Assembly: GCF_910591885.1 (NCBI RefSeq)
Contig: NC_063276.1
Span: forward strand, 1,922,001 to 1,986,000
Direction: 5' to 3'
DNA length: 64,000 nucleotides
From: Bombus terrestris
Taxonomy: Eukaryota > Arthropoda > Insecta > Hymenoptera > Apidae
Below the pieces are notes generated by a model. That model had not been told where the DNA came from and made no database searches. It saw nothing but the letters and a program-made list of their open reading frames with translations. The position numbers were made by a program, and so were the translations under genes. Positions 14,243 to 26,143 of this stretch are shown here, one piece after another. How positions within the stretch are numbered: the stretch's first letter is position 1; each line of letters begins with the position of its first letter.

Positions 14243-14254
14243 GGGGGGGGGGGG
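14243..14254 (+). repeat. Homopolymer G12
   Basis: Twelve consecutive G residues follow a run of seven A residues. Long G runs are uncommon in AT-rich insect DNA and could also reflect a sequencing artefact. Confidence 0.9.
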
Positions 14255-15237
14255 AAACGTATCGTACAAAAATAGAGAAATGTTACGAGAAAAGAAAGAT
14301 TCGATCCTTTCAAAAGAACGTAACTAAACTAGAACGTTAGATAAAAGATTCATCCGTTCGCCATCATCTATGATCTATGACACGTAGATATTTCAATATT
14401 CTGTCATCATCGTTATATTTTACGTTTTATCCGTCGAAACCAGGCAAAAGATCGATCTCTAACATTGATAAGGAGGTACGTAAGGACAAAAGGAAGGACA
14501 AACAGAAACGTGGCGCGATCCTAGAATATCGCGATCGGCTGGTGGACCAGTGGCGGGAAACGAATGTGTTTTGTAAACGCGATGAAAAGGTATTCTGACG
14601 GTCGTTTCCCGCTTTTTCGATTACGCAGGATTGGTAAATATTCGACGAATTCCGGGCCGGCGACTGCTGGAACAGATATAGGCGGGCATAGTTATTGGTT
14701 ACGCGTTTATAATTGATATTACACCCCCGCGCGCGCGGAAGAGAGCTCGCTCGTGAAATTTACTGACGATTGCCGGCCGTTGTTTCGGCCGTTCGTTCGT
14801 GTTTGCCCTGGCAAAAAATATTTCCGATTTTAAAAGCTCGATGCCGGTTAAATGAAAAATATCCGCCCGAGCTGTAGAAACTACGGCCGTTGTTAATCTG
14901 CCGTTTCGGCGGGCGTGGGCCAGTTAGGACATTTTTCCTTTTTTTTCCTCTTTCACCTTTTTATTTTATTTTATTTATTTTATTTCACTCTTCAATTTTC
15001 GCGAAAGTAGTAGCGGTCGGATATCTGTTGAGTTTAAATAGCAATTTTTCTTGCCGTTCGTCGTATTTCTCTCTGATCTTCCTTTCGTATTTTGTTTCGT
15101 TCTATTTTACTTTTTTTTTTGCTATATATATACTTTATTAGTATTCCATAACATGTAATCGTAGAACAGGGTGTAATAAATCTTTTGGTGTTTTCGATGG
15201 AAATATTTGAAATTACTAACGGTGGTGGCAAAACGTT

Positions 15238-15266
15238 ATAATAATAATAATAAAAAAAAAAAAAAA
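15238..15266 (+). repeat. ATA trinucleotide repeat and poly(A)
   Basis: A run of TAA/ATA units leads into about fifteen A residues. This is simple-sequence DNA with no sign of a retroposed gene upstream of the A tract. Confidence 0.8.
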
Positions 15267-16590
15267 TGATTTATCGTTAACTGCGTATCTTCGCTCGGAG
15301 ACTCGTACGATTCAAAAGCAGCGATTAGAACATTTTACGATTGATATCATCGTATCCAGTTTATATCTCACGTAACGTAAACAAATAAATCAGCTTCTCA
15401 AATGCTCCTCGAGCGAAACAGTAAACAAATCGCCGAAGATACTCAGAAGCTCCCCTAAAACCGTCGGTCAAAGCGAGCACGCCCTTTAAACGTTTCATTC
15501 GTCGAATTCGAAAAAGATCAGCATCGTAGTAGCCCGACTATAGGCAGATCTGCCCTTTGACCGATCAAAAACCCACCCCTAATTACGCAACGCGGCTGTA
15601 ATTCACGGGCAGGGGAGAAGAGCTTTTATCGCGACGGATAAAAAGAAGGTCCACCGAAGCAGGGCTTAAGATTCGGCGAGGTTGGCAGCCAGCCTGATGC
15701 AGCCTGGGGATAAAAGCGACCACCCCGCTCCGCAAACTCCGCGGACACACAATTAGGGGATCGTGCAGCCACGGATATTTCTGCCAATTCTTGAGAACCT
15801 TCCGCCAGTATTAAATGCAAACCCCTTTGCTCGAGGTGCTGGGACTGGTGGCTATGGCAGTGATGGTAGTGGTTGGCGGATAAAGAGAAAGCAAGGAAAC
15901 GAAGGGATGAGAGAAAGAGGATTGGAAAGAATAGAAAGAGGGAAAGAGGGACAGACGGGGGCTGTTGCCTAGTTTTAGCTTTCGAAATGGGACTTGGTAA
16001 GAAGTTTCTGGCAGCCAGTTTTCTCTGTGCGCACCGTGGATGCACCTGCGCGAAAGAGTCGAAAGGGGTTGGCAGAGGGTTGCAGGACCGATTGGTGAAA
16101 AGTAACGAGGGTTGGGTCGCTATATAATTACCGTTAATTGAATTCTTAGTGGCGACCGTCCAACGTACCACCTACGACGCGGCCAGGCCCTTCAGGGTCT
16201 TCTGCCTGTTAGAGGACACGGTGTATGTGCGCGAACGTTTGAATACGTGTTTGTACGGGTGTGTACACGCTGGAACTCAGCAGTTGGCGTGTATTCGCGA
16301 GCGCCTGTGACTCGCCGTGCCTTAATGGATCGGGAAATTATTGCGCGAGATCTCTCCGGGGGACGAGATCGTTTTGCTGCTTGTGTTTCTTTCACCTGAA
16401 ACTGGGTGTGCGTCTCTTATACTGGGTGTCGCGTTTTAATCTGTAAATGGAAGCAGCTTGGCTCGGGGAAATTGAATGTATGGTCTCGTCATCGAAGAAA
16501 CGACCGGAGGAGAAGACGCTTTTTCGGGCTGTTGCTATGTTTTTTAGTGTTTTGTGTTTCTTTTTCTTTTCCTTTTTCATTTTTCTTTTA

Positions 16591-16615
16591 TTTTTTTTTT
16601 TTTTTTTTTTTTTTT
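16591..16615 (+). repeat. Poly(T) tract, T25
   Basis: Twenty-five T residues follow a T-rich, C-interrupted stretch from about 16557. On the minus strand this is a poly(A) tract, but no retroposed transcript was recognised beside it. Confidence 0.9.
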
Positions 16616-16989
16616 GCAACTCCGTGGTACAGCTAGTAGTTCTCGATATTAAAATCCGAGACTGTACAACAACGGATGAAAGTAAGTTAAGCGTGTAAAG
16701 TCAATTTGAAATTGTATAAAAATTAATCAAAATACGCTCGAACAGAAACGCCCGTTAAAAAAGATGATCTTCCGTTTATTTTCTGAATAAATCATATTTT
16801 ACATCGACTTCTGCAAAACATCTACACTGGATGGTCCGAACTGTATGTATGGCAGGGCTGTATATCAGAGAGCGACTGTAATAGGTATAAAATTGAATGT
16901 ACATAATTATCGCGTGCTGAGCAGAATTGCCAGAGCCAAAAATCAATCGTCATAAAATCGGGTCCGATGCGTTTCAATCGACAGTCGGG

Positions 16990-17400
16990 GATGTTTAGCC
17001 AACGAATTCAATAACGAAGATTAAAACGCGGCCATCGGCCTTATTATGCCAAATTACACCGGCAACAAACGCTAATAGCCGGGATACGTTATTCCTCTTT
17101 CCCATTAACGAGCTGTCGCCGTGGCGAGGCAGCTTCGAGAGGGAATATCGTTCGCGGTGAACGCGACAGGGTGCCAGCCGAGCACTCGAACGTTTATTCA
17201 TTAAGACGAGGCACATTTGTTTGGCGAGCATTAACGTTTAATTAGCAAATTACAACCAAAAATTGACGTTTTCCGGGTCGGGAAGGTGCGAACGAAGGTT
17301 CGAGCGACCGGCATCCCGACGCTCCCGTGTAACTCAATTATCATTTCAATTAAACGAATTGTTTTAATTGATTTAATTTTTTGATGTGCCGACGCGATGA
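16990..17400. promoter_or_regulatory. Candidate conserved non-coding element with TAAT-core sites
   Basis: This block has mixed composition without simple repeats and carries many homeodomain-type cores: TTTAATTAGCAAATTAC near 17238, and a tight AATTA/TTAAT cluster at 17334-17384. No frame is open across it and no splice pair brackets it. The balanced composition and site density resemble known insect intronic enhancers of developmental genes, but this is inference; conservation cannot be tested from one sequence. Confidence 0.3.
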
Positions 17401-20400
17401 TGCGCCCGAGTTTAAATCATCGGGTAACCGGGGACCGTGACCGCTTGTCGATGGAAAATGTAAAATATCGTTGCACTATCGACCGGTTTGCGAGGTAGGA
17501 AAATTTAATTTATTTGCCGATGCATCGGCGAAAACACGTTGACGTGTGCGTGAGCAGTGTATACGTTTCGTCTAGGGGATGATTTTTGAAATTGTACGCC
17601 CCGCTACTGGGCTGGCTCGATGATCGTTGTTCCGGTCGAGTTTTATGGCACGTGAATGTTTGTGAAAGTTAGAGGGGAACGAAAAGGAAAATCGAGAGGC
17701 AAATGCGATAGCGATAAAGTTTCCTTGAATTATTATTTTTTTTTTTTCTTTTTTTTAGAAAAGCTTTAGTCAGAAAATCGTTGGTATTATTTGCGAACGA
17801 GAAACTAGAAATGTTAGCGATGCGATGATAAAAGACGCAACCTCATTTTTTGTAAGCGTCATTTAACATATACACCTATATCATTGTCATAAACGGTAAA
17901 ACAAATCGAAAAGTCCATATTCTCGAACACGGTATAAATTTCTTTATCGCTCCATTCTTCGAACGTTCATTTTCATTCGCGCTATCTAAAAAGTAATAAA
18001 GCAGAATCAATTAGCAGTTAAACAAGTCTTTCAAAAGAGACGAGTGTCTCCTCTTTCGCCGTGGTCCTTTTCCCCTCTTCTCCTTCTCGGCGATGCTTTC
18101 AACGGCTTTCATTCCGCCTTCGTCCGGTTCGTATCGCGTTCGGAGCATACTCGCAGCGAAAAACCGTCGGCGAGCACGGCACAACGTTACCTCTGACATT
18201 CGCCAAGCGAAATGTACGGCTCGGTTGTAACGTCGACAAAGAAATCGAGGTACGGTCTGGGATGGGATCGTAAACCGACTCTCGATGGAATTGCTCCGGG
18301 AAACAGTGAGAATTCGGTTGAAGCTCCGCCATCGCGTTCTCCCTTACTTCACCACCGTGTTCGAACGAATATGTGTTAAACCTACGTGTATGTACGTTAG
18401 AAAAGAAAATAAATAGTCGTATGGATCCTTTACAGGCAAATAACAAACAGCGAAATTTTGTAAAAAAAAAGTGACCGACGAAACAACGTAACGCTCGATT
18501 TTGAGATCGTGCGGTTACCTTTCCAATTTTTCACGCTTAATGTATTATTCAAAAATTGCTCAAATACTTTGGCAAACTACTTTCTGATCGCATACACCAT
18601 GCATAAAATCGTCCGTCGTTATCAATTAAATCTATACACTGTAGTGGTTAATTTATACGATGCGTTTCTCGTAGGAAAAGGTTAAATAACGAGGGAATGT
18701 TTCTCCTCAAGGATCAATGATACACGCGTCGATGTAATCGCGTTCCCCTGACTCAGTTCGTCGTAGATCTCGTAGATCAGGATCCTTGGCGGGCAGAACG
18801 TCGAGCATTATCGATCTTGCGCGATGAATTTAGCTCGATACACCTGACGACCTTTCCTGCCATCCACTCCGTTACCTTCGCCAAAGAATCCTCGCGATCC
18901 TCACCGTTACTTCTTCGAGCAGTCACGAACGGGCGCGAGCAGAACGAGCCAACGAAGCTGCGTCAAATCGCCTCGTTTGTCGAGCGCAATTTAGAACGTG
19001 GTTTCTGCACGCGTGTCGCATCTTCGTTTTTATCCTTCTCTCTTCTTTTTTCCCTTCTCTTTCTTTTTTTTTTTCCACGAGGAATTCACCGGGACGAAAG
19101 AAGGTTCGCTCACGGGGATTTGACGATTCGGTTAAATTGACCGCGCAAATCCGACAACCATGCAAAAACTCGTGTTTGTATTTGGAATTTGTATTCTTAC
19201 GGTTGAATGTTTCCTGCTTTTTTAACCCCTTCTTTCATACAGGACGTTACATTTAAATCGATTCCCGCGAATATCTTTGAAATTGTTCACGTAGGACGAA
19301 ATTCGTCCGATGAGTAAATTCTTAAACCTTTCTGCAACATCATGGGTATATAAAAGTGTAATCAAACTGGTTTCACCAGTTTTTAATTACATTTCATCGA
19401 TGAATGAAAATGCTTTTCAAAGATAAACGTAACGTAATTGTACTCGTTACACTTGTAATTATATTTTGAGTAATTAAAAATTGTTCTCTATTTCTTTATA
19501 GGTGAGTTGTAATTACTGAGTTCGCCACTGTGTCCTATACGACTCTTTGGAGGGAAAGCGAACAGAAACAGTTTGAAGGTAGTTCCAATCTTTCGTAAAT
19601 TATATTATTTATGAATATTTAAATGCTTCAGTTTAATTTCGCTAGATAAATACGGAAAAATCACATTCATTTACAATCTTACTCGCTTCGTATTGATTTT
19701 ATAATATAAAGAGTTTGATATTGGGTTTTGTTTATTTTTCACAACTAAAAATGTATTCTTTCGAAGTAATTTTATACGCAGATAGAAATTTACAAAATTA
19801 GACGCGTAAGTTCGATTCGGTATACGCAACAGCATATCGCTCTTGTAATGCAAAAGAGTACAAATATTGGAAAAAAAGTTCGCAGACACCGGACGAAATA
19901 TTAAAAATTCTAGAACGTCTCTGCTGGAAATTTGCTCTTGTAACTATAACTGGGATATTACTGATCCTTTTTACGTCGATCAATTTTTTGCATCAATACG
20001 GTCAAAGAGAAAAGAAATTCTACCACTCTGTGATGTCCGTCGGATTTTTCTTTGGCTGGCATAGTAGCCGAGTCATTCAGAGTGGGGTCGATTGAGAGCG
20101 CGGCAAAATTGAAAATTGCCATAATCCAGCGGCAGTTACGGTAATACCCGGTAATATCTACACGCGCGCTCGTACGGCATCGTTTCAAGGAGATTTTTAT
20201 GCTAAACTCACCACCCGATGATGCACGTAACACCTAAGTTTCGTGGCAGTCAAGCTGCTGCCCGAGAGAAAGTATAGTAATCAACCGGTCGATTGCTTTC
20301 TAGAGTAGGATGCCTGAAACACTACTGCTGCTGCCAGCTCTCGGTCGCCGTGAACCTTCAATTTTTCGTCTCCTACTATCGATCGAAGATCTCCTTGCGT

Positions 20401-20997
20401 TTATACTCTTCGGCTGTTTTCCTGCCGATATCTCCAGCAACCATGTACCATGCGCATCATACGAAAAACTATACAATTGCGTTTAAAAACACACCGAAAA
20501 CTCGTCCACTTTGTATCTTCCTTACTATCTAAGCGTCTAAGTGCTTCGTTTATTATATCGTCGTAAAGTTACCCACAAAGTTCATCGACGAAATCCTCCA
20601 GCGATTTAAAGGGAAAAAAACGCGGCCATCGATCAGACCCCTTGGTTCGAAATTACAGGCAATCTCGAGAAATCATGAACTCCGATCGAAAAGAGATTAT
20701 CCGAAGCCCCAAAACCGATCGCTCAGCTCGTGCCATACTCTTTCTACGCGCAGAGTTAGGGGAACGATAACGAATTAGGGGTGACAGGCGCGATTAATTG
20801 CGCAGGCCAGACACCAGTCTTATTCCGTGTACGACTGCATCAATCACGGTCCCGCGGAGGCCCGTTGCCCTTCCATTATCGCGACGAGTCGCAGATAAGC
20901 TATCACGGCTAATATCATCGATCTGGCCGGTTTGCATTTCGATTATGAGCGGCGGCGCATTCTGTCGCAGTCTCTCCCTCTCTTATTTCTCTCTCAG
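17401..20997. other. Intron-like stretch, no supported gene
   Basis: Nothing is supported. A poly(T)-TTTTAG acceptor-like site at 17758/17759 is followed by a frame open for about 36 codons, but the following donor has T residues on its exon side and looks incidental. A GC-richer area at 18.05-18.35 kb and another at 18.75-19.15 kb contain short opposed open frames without motifs. The rest is AT-rich. Confidence 0.5.
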
Positions 20998-21130
20998 CCT
21001 GATGGGCTTCGTTGCACCGGTCAAGCTAATTGAAATCTACGACTTTGAACTTGCTCCTCGTCCTCGTCATGAAAGGGGGAGAAGAGTGATATTAACGAGC
21101 GAGCCACGATGCTCGGCCAAGCACCAATAA
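20998..21130 (+). CDS. Weak candidate 3'-terminal exon
   Basis: A very strong acceptor, a 20-base pyrimidine run ending in CTCTCAG, precedes 20998. After the first base one frame stays open for 43 codons to a TAA at 21128-21130. It begins LMGFVAPVKLIEIYDF and ends in a basic, hydrophilic tail. AATAAA lies about 200 bases downstream, at 21333-21338. The product is not recognised. This would be an alternative ending for a + strand transcript entering in phase 2. Open stretches of this size after a pyrimidine tract occur by chance several times in a window like this, so the call is weak. Confidence 0.18.
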
Positions 21131-21960
21131 CGGACGATTTGTCGCTCGATCGCTAATCACTGATTACAAGCGTCTCGGCTAACTATCACGCCAACACCTT
21201 CCCTTGATTTGTGTGCCGGATAATGATCCGACGTAGAGATTTCCACCTTTACGAATCTCATTTCTGCATGTTATTTCGTGTAATATCGTTCGCGCGGCGT
21301 AAGTTTCTTTCATTTCGAAATGATTTATACCAAATAAATTCTGATAGTCTCTCAGATTTGTAGTAATTATTACATTTTATACAGAATATTGCCATGGTAC
21401 AAACGAAAAGGAAGTGATAAAAGTAAGTCGTAAATGTACAATGAAATTGTTTCGCATAGACTCGCGTTTACGTGAAAATCGAATTTCAATATTCGTTATG
21501 TACTCGAGCATCCCCTTGCCGATTGTTTAGTCGCTTTCGAAATGATTATTGCGCGGTTATTTAGATCAGACATCCGAAACACTAATATTCTATCCGATCT
21601 TCTACGTCCTACGTTTTACGTCTCACGTCCTACGCGATGTATCCTAATACCGCACCTTTCATATATTCCATATTCTGTACTTTATTCTCTTTTTCCCACA
21701 TTCGCATTTGTCAGTTAATTAATTTTGTCATTAGAAAAGCGATCGAACTTTACACACTGACTTATCCTATTGCACCGGCTACTCGTAATATCGTTTCGAG
21801 AGTCAGTGAAGCAAAAGCAATTATAAAAATCTTCGATGATTCGCCGAACGAACGAAACCGTTCGCCTTGAACAAATCCACGAAGAATCGCAACCGAGCCA
21901 CTTTCGATAGATCGATCGGTGCAGGCGTGTGATCTCGGAAACGCAGTGTGGGTGCAACAG
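21131..21960. other. AT-rich spacer
   Basis: Nothing is recognised apart from an AATAAA at 21333-21338, which could serve the weak terminal-exon candidate just upstream, and a run of similar tacgtcc/acgtcc words at 21600-21635. Confidence 0.5.
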
Positions 21961-22162
21961 CATTCAGCTCGTATTCATTGGCCGGATCGTGACTGCACCC
22001 GATGATTGGACTGCCGAGGTGTACGCCGTATACGCAGCAAACTCGCAACAGACGGTGACGCAGGTCATCGCGCATTTTTCGAACACCGGGTACATCGACC
22101 TGGCCGTGCCAGACGACGCACCGGTCGAGTGCAATTTGCAGACAATCCGCGACGATACCACG
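21961..22162 (+). CDS. Unassigned coding-like segment, possible internal exon
   Basis: About 67 codons in the frame starting at 21962 carry a coding signature: position 1 is purine-rich with G at nearly half the sites, position 2 is AT-richer, and position 3 is mostly C or G. The flanks are AT-richer. The translation starts IQLVFIGRIVTAPDDWTAEV and continues with alternating hydrophobic residues suggesting beta structure, then DDAPVECNLQTIRDDTT. A possible acceptor lies at AACAG|C (21960) and a possible donor at ACG|GTGGGG (22162). The acceptor lacks a good pyrimidine tract. The donor would leave phase 0, which fits the exons at 47678 and 51719. The minus frame aligned with these codons is also open, but fits the codon-position pattern less well. 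I do not recognise the family. Boundaries are uncertain; a decayed coding fragment is possible. Confidence 0.4.
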
Positions 22163-24417
22163 GTGGGGGACGAGGAGTATTTTTTTACTTATCACCCTGC
22201 TGGATTTAGCGATGGGCTGAAAAGACCTCGGCCACCGCAACCGTGCGCCGGAAACCACGAATTGCCTCGGATCGTGCTCGAAATTGAGAGTTTTCGAAGA
22301 GTCTCGGAGATTTTAAAATCACTCCATGTATCTTCAACTTGTTATCGAGAATATCGTTGTTAAAATTAAGAGGATAATCCCGATAATTGAAATTTCAATA
22401 ATTTCCGTTTGTTCATCGACTGTACTACTTCAAGAATTACGCGTGATGTAAAGTTCGAAGGGATTTTAATTTCAAGTACGAGACAAGTACGCGATCCTTG
22501 TTTAATAAATGCGAATATTTATGTCAGAAAGCGTAGTACTTGCAAGAACATAGGTTTTTGCTAGCGGTATGTATTTGGAAATGGAACATGTCTTGGACTT
22601 TGCATTCGATGACGCATGACGGCGTTACGTCAGGTCGTTCGCTGTGAATGCGGGTTCCGTGGACGACAGTATCTCGTAAAGTTCGCAAAAATCGTCGCGG
22701 TTGATTAAACATACAGTGGCGAGGTTCTTTCCTGATTACGTAGCGCTATTTGTCCAAGAAAGTTCCGTACAGTTTCAACGTTGGACGAATTCGTTCGAAA
22801 AGAATCTTGCCTTTCCGTTCGATGAATTTCAATCGCCATAAAAAAGAAAAAGAAAGAAAGAAAAAATAGACATCTCAGAGTACAAATATTTTTCGCATTG
22901 AAATCGTTTAGAAGAAACTCTTTAAACAATCGTAGAACGTACTCCGCTATCGCTGCCACGATCTCGCTAAGAGATGACAGAATCGCCTCTGCCAAATCGA
23001 GCGGGGCAGCGTTTCAACGTTGAAATGACGCAGGATGCGTCGATCTGGCGTGCATCTACGTAGGTAGTAGGTGTGCATCCGCTCGCATAAGGTGCGTGTG
23101 GTTACGTGTGAACCACGAGCATTGCACGCATATTCGCACGCGCATGTACGCACACATACACGGACAATACGTAGAGAGAAGCGACGAAACCATGAGCTAC
23201 CGACAGACGTTCCATCGCTAGCGACGCCCACTCGCACGAGAGATGCCAAGACTTCTGACAATGAGTCCCGACCTCAGCAGTTCTCATCTGGCTGGCCGTG
23301 GCAATAGAAGGGGGTAGATATTTCGAAACGGGTAAATATTTGGGCGTCGCTGCGTTATGCACTCGCCCGACGAAAAATAGGATCGATATTCTGGCACCTA
23401 TCGCGTTGTTCCGAATACGTGGAAAGAATTTTGTTGCAACGTGTTTTAAGGATAATTTTCTACTAAAATAAATTCAGATTTTTAAAGCGCGAGAAGAGAG
23501 AGAGAAAGAGGAGAGATTAACGGAATTAGAATGGATTTGAAGCGATTAATGGATTAGAGAAGGAAACCAGCGATTCTTTCCTTTAGAAGATAGAAGACTT
23601 GAAAATGATAAAAATTAAAAGGACGTGGAAGTTGATATTCGTGTTACTAGGTATTATCGCTTAAACTAGTCTCATTGTCAATCTCGGTGATAATATAAAT
23701 TTTTATCCATTTACGTGTAACGTCTGATAATCGAACAACAACGATAAAGTAAAATAACCGCAACATTTCATTATCTATAATTTCTTAATTGATTTACATC
23801 GTGTCAGAAGCTGAGCAAACTCGCGGCAAACGCGCAGATACTTTTAAACGATAGTGTACGTAGATACGTGTTGCAGTGGAATTCTATCAAGCGATTCGGC
23901 ATCGAACGCAAGGAGGAATCGAGATGGCCACTCGAAAACAGCTGGAACGTTCGGGGAACAGTCTATTTCCGAGTAAGTTTCGGCGCAACAGCGATCGTGC
24001 ATCGCGGTAAAAGTCGTAGAAAGTGCGCGATTTCCCGTGCTTCTGGGGATCTTTTTAGCGATGACCGAGAGGTTTCTGCGAGCGACTTTCACACGTGGGC
24101 TTCCTGCAGTCGCAGCCGTCTACCCGTCTAATTATATCTTACTTTGTTTGAGTACAACGCACCTTTCGACACGCGGCCGCCACCTCTTCTCTTTCTTCGC
24201 CCGCTTCCAACTCTTCGTCTGCCTCCCCCGCGACTCGACTCTCCTCCTGGTCTCCCTTGCTCGGGGAACGAATACAATTGGATGCGGGCCAAATCGAACG
24301 ATCGCTCGTTAAGTCGAACCGCGAATTAGCCGGATTTCTCTCTGAAACGATGATTCTTGGTCATTCACGTGAGAAGTAGGTATTACGTTGGAGGCAAGGG
24401 GCAAACTAATAGAGGAA

Positions 24418-24441
24418 GTCCTGTTTCCTTTTCAGGTACGA
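24418..24441 (+). promoter_or_regulatory. Recursive-splice-like junction
   Basis: A tract reading CCTGTTTCCTTTTCAG meets GTACGA at 24435/24436, placing a good 3' splice acceptor directly against a usable 5' donor. The acceptor half is the best of the three such sites noted. If the + strand gene spans this region, this is a plausible ratchet point. The donor deviates from GTAAGT at positions 4 and 6. Confidence 0.28.
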
Positions 24442-24775
24442 CTACGTTTGCTTGACTTTCTACTGAATTTTCCTTGATATACGATTATGGTACGCATTAA
24501 GTATATATACGCATTAAGGTATAATATTTATAGTACACGTTAGGAGTAAAAATTATTCGATATGTTCAATGGAAACTATAATTTTATGTATACGTCTTTT
24601 TACGAGTATACTTAGATAGTGAACGTAATTTATGCACCCACGACGATCATTCGGCTGAATTATAATAATCAATGAAAAATGTATATACATGTTAAATAGT
24701 ACGAAGATAGAAAATATATATACTGAATATAATATAATATAATGAAAATATATATACGACGATTTAAGATTCATG

Positions 24776-24790
24776 TATATATATATATAT
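24776..24790 (+). repeat. TA dinucleotide repeat
   Basis: A short uninterrupted TA repeat lies within a very AT-rich, ATAT-rich stretch spanning about 24660-24800. Confidence 0.85.
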
Positions 24791-25327
24791 GTATTCGGAT
24801 AGAAACAAGATACAAGAAATATCAATATGACTTTTATCGATGTTAGTGACAATTTTTATTCGCCAAATTTGATTAATTAACGTATTGTACTAATCAATAA
24901 TTACATCGAAGAATCTGTATTTTAAGACATCCAGTTGGAGCATCGAAGCAACATATGGTTGTAAAATGTAACAAGTGAAAGCCGTTGGTGATCCGCGATT
25001 CAACACCCCGGTTAATTACTTGATTTATGCTTACCGTTCGCATAAATTTCATTTTACAACATATCTACTATATGCAAGTGGTAATAAGTTTACGCATCTG
25101 CTATAAAAACTTCTATAAATCGTACCCGTCCCAGTTTCCAATTTACGACGAAATTACTTGGTTGGTAATGCGAAAAAGGTAGTAGCGCGTTTAATAATCG
25201 AGAAGCTAAAGCAGTAAATGACGTAATTGTCAGAAGTAACATAAAATCTGGTTTGTTCATTTTGGCACTTGAACGCTATAAACCTCCTTCGGCATTCACC
25301 TTCATCGATTCAAGCAAAACTACTTAA

Positions 25328-25350
25328 ATTTATTTATTTGTCAGGTACAC
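25328..25350 (+). promoter_or_regulatory. Recursive-splice-like junction
   Basis: TTTATTTATTTGTCAG runs into GTACAC at 25344/25345, again an acceptor abutting a donor. The T-rich tract is good and the donor is weak. It lies 0.9 kb from the similar site at 24.4 kb. Confidence 0.18.
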
Positions 25351-26100
25351 TGTACCTGGTGCGCTATATATTTTTTTCCACTTACGTCGCCAATCATTTT
25401 CAAATCTGCAAAGAAACTCGATCCCAAATCCTAACCATCGTTCTACATCGTGGAACAAATGCACGCGATTCCACTCGCCGCCAGATCAGAACCGAGCACC
25501 GGGGCCCGTTATCCAGGCCCAGCTATTTAGAAAATCACGTTCTTACCGCAGCGCGTGCTGGTCAAGCTACCGAAGAGAGGAGCCTATGTAATAGCGGAGG
25601 ACACCGTAAAGCATCCCGCGCGACCTGCTTTCTCCGTTTTGTCGTTTGGCGGGGAAAAAAAAGCCGCGCCGTGACCCACTACCCTCGTGACTCGGTTCTC
25701 TACCCCTGCGGGAAAAAAAACGCGAATGATGAGAAGCGACGACGGGACGGCCAGAGGCGAAGAGGGAAGGGGTCGGAGCGTTTAACGAGTCAGCCGCACG
25801 AACGCGAACGAGGAATAAAATGAGCAACTAATCGATAGCAGTTCATTGAGTTTTGGTCGTGCACGCGTGTATATCACCCTCGCCTACCCCTCCATTTTTC
25901 GCTCGCTTCCCCTCTTCGCTACTCTCTTTCTCGCTGCTGAGTTTCCCCTGAAACGGTGGCGGCCCTTCGATCTGCCCTGTCAGCCCGCGTCTCGCGTTTC
26001 GCGGCGCGCTACCGCTTCTTGCGGCACTGACAAGCGCGGTCCGTGGACGCGTCAAGGAGTAACGGTGGAAAAAAGATCGCGCGAGTTGTGTTCGAGTTTC

Positions 26101-26143
26101 GCGCAAAATCAGTCGTTCGGTACATCACCTTGGCAGATAGTTC
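26101..26143 (+). promoter_or_regulatory. Possible initiator (ATCAGTCG)
   Basis: ATCAGTCG, with the A at 26111 as the possible start base, matches the arthropod initiator and sits at the downstream edge of the 25.44-26.1 kb GC-rich patch. AGATA lies near +25, slightly off the usual downstream-promoter-element spacing. There is no clear TATA box. No well-supported first exon follows, so this is a motif-level call only. Confidence 0.2.

Larger units (their letters stand above)
10283..16989. other. Intron-like stretch, no supported gene
   Basis: No gene is supported. It is mostly AT-rich with modest GC patches near 10.9-11.2, 12.5-12.9 and 15.6-16.4 kb. A clear acceptor-like site (C-rich tract ending in CTTTACAG) lies at 13518/13519; one frame after it stays open for about 42 codons but no donor follows, so I do not call an exon. 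ATGTATATAC-type alternating sequence lies at 11559-11601. A 181-codon minus-strand open frame at 15626-16171 overlaps open + strand frames and is judged spurious. Confidence 0.5.
22163..26100. other. Intron-like stretch with GC patches, no supported gene
   Basis: No gene is supported. Open frames continue for up to 200 bases beyond the 22 kb coding-like segment. A purine-rich simple stretch lies at 22841-22867. The 23.0-23.3 kb patch is rich in cgcatgtacg-like words. A larger GC-rich patch fills 25.44-26.1 kb; its 184-codon frame at 25269-25823 is opposed by minus-strand frames, has no motif, and is not called. Confidence 0.5.

Noticed and set aside
17759..17865. Poly(T)-TTTTAG acceptor followed by a 36-codon frame
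   Set aside because: The T run alone creates the acceptor. The following donor has T residues on its exon side, and a second frame is also open for 22 codons.
19801..19830. GTTCGATTC word like a tRNA T-loop
   Set aside because: The flanking bases do not pair as a T stem, and no A/B-box spacing or cloverleaf could be built. No tRNA was found anywhere in the window.
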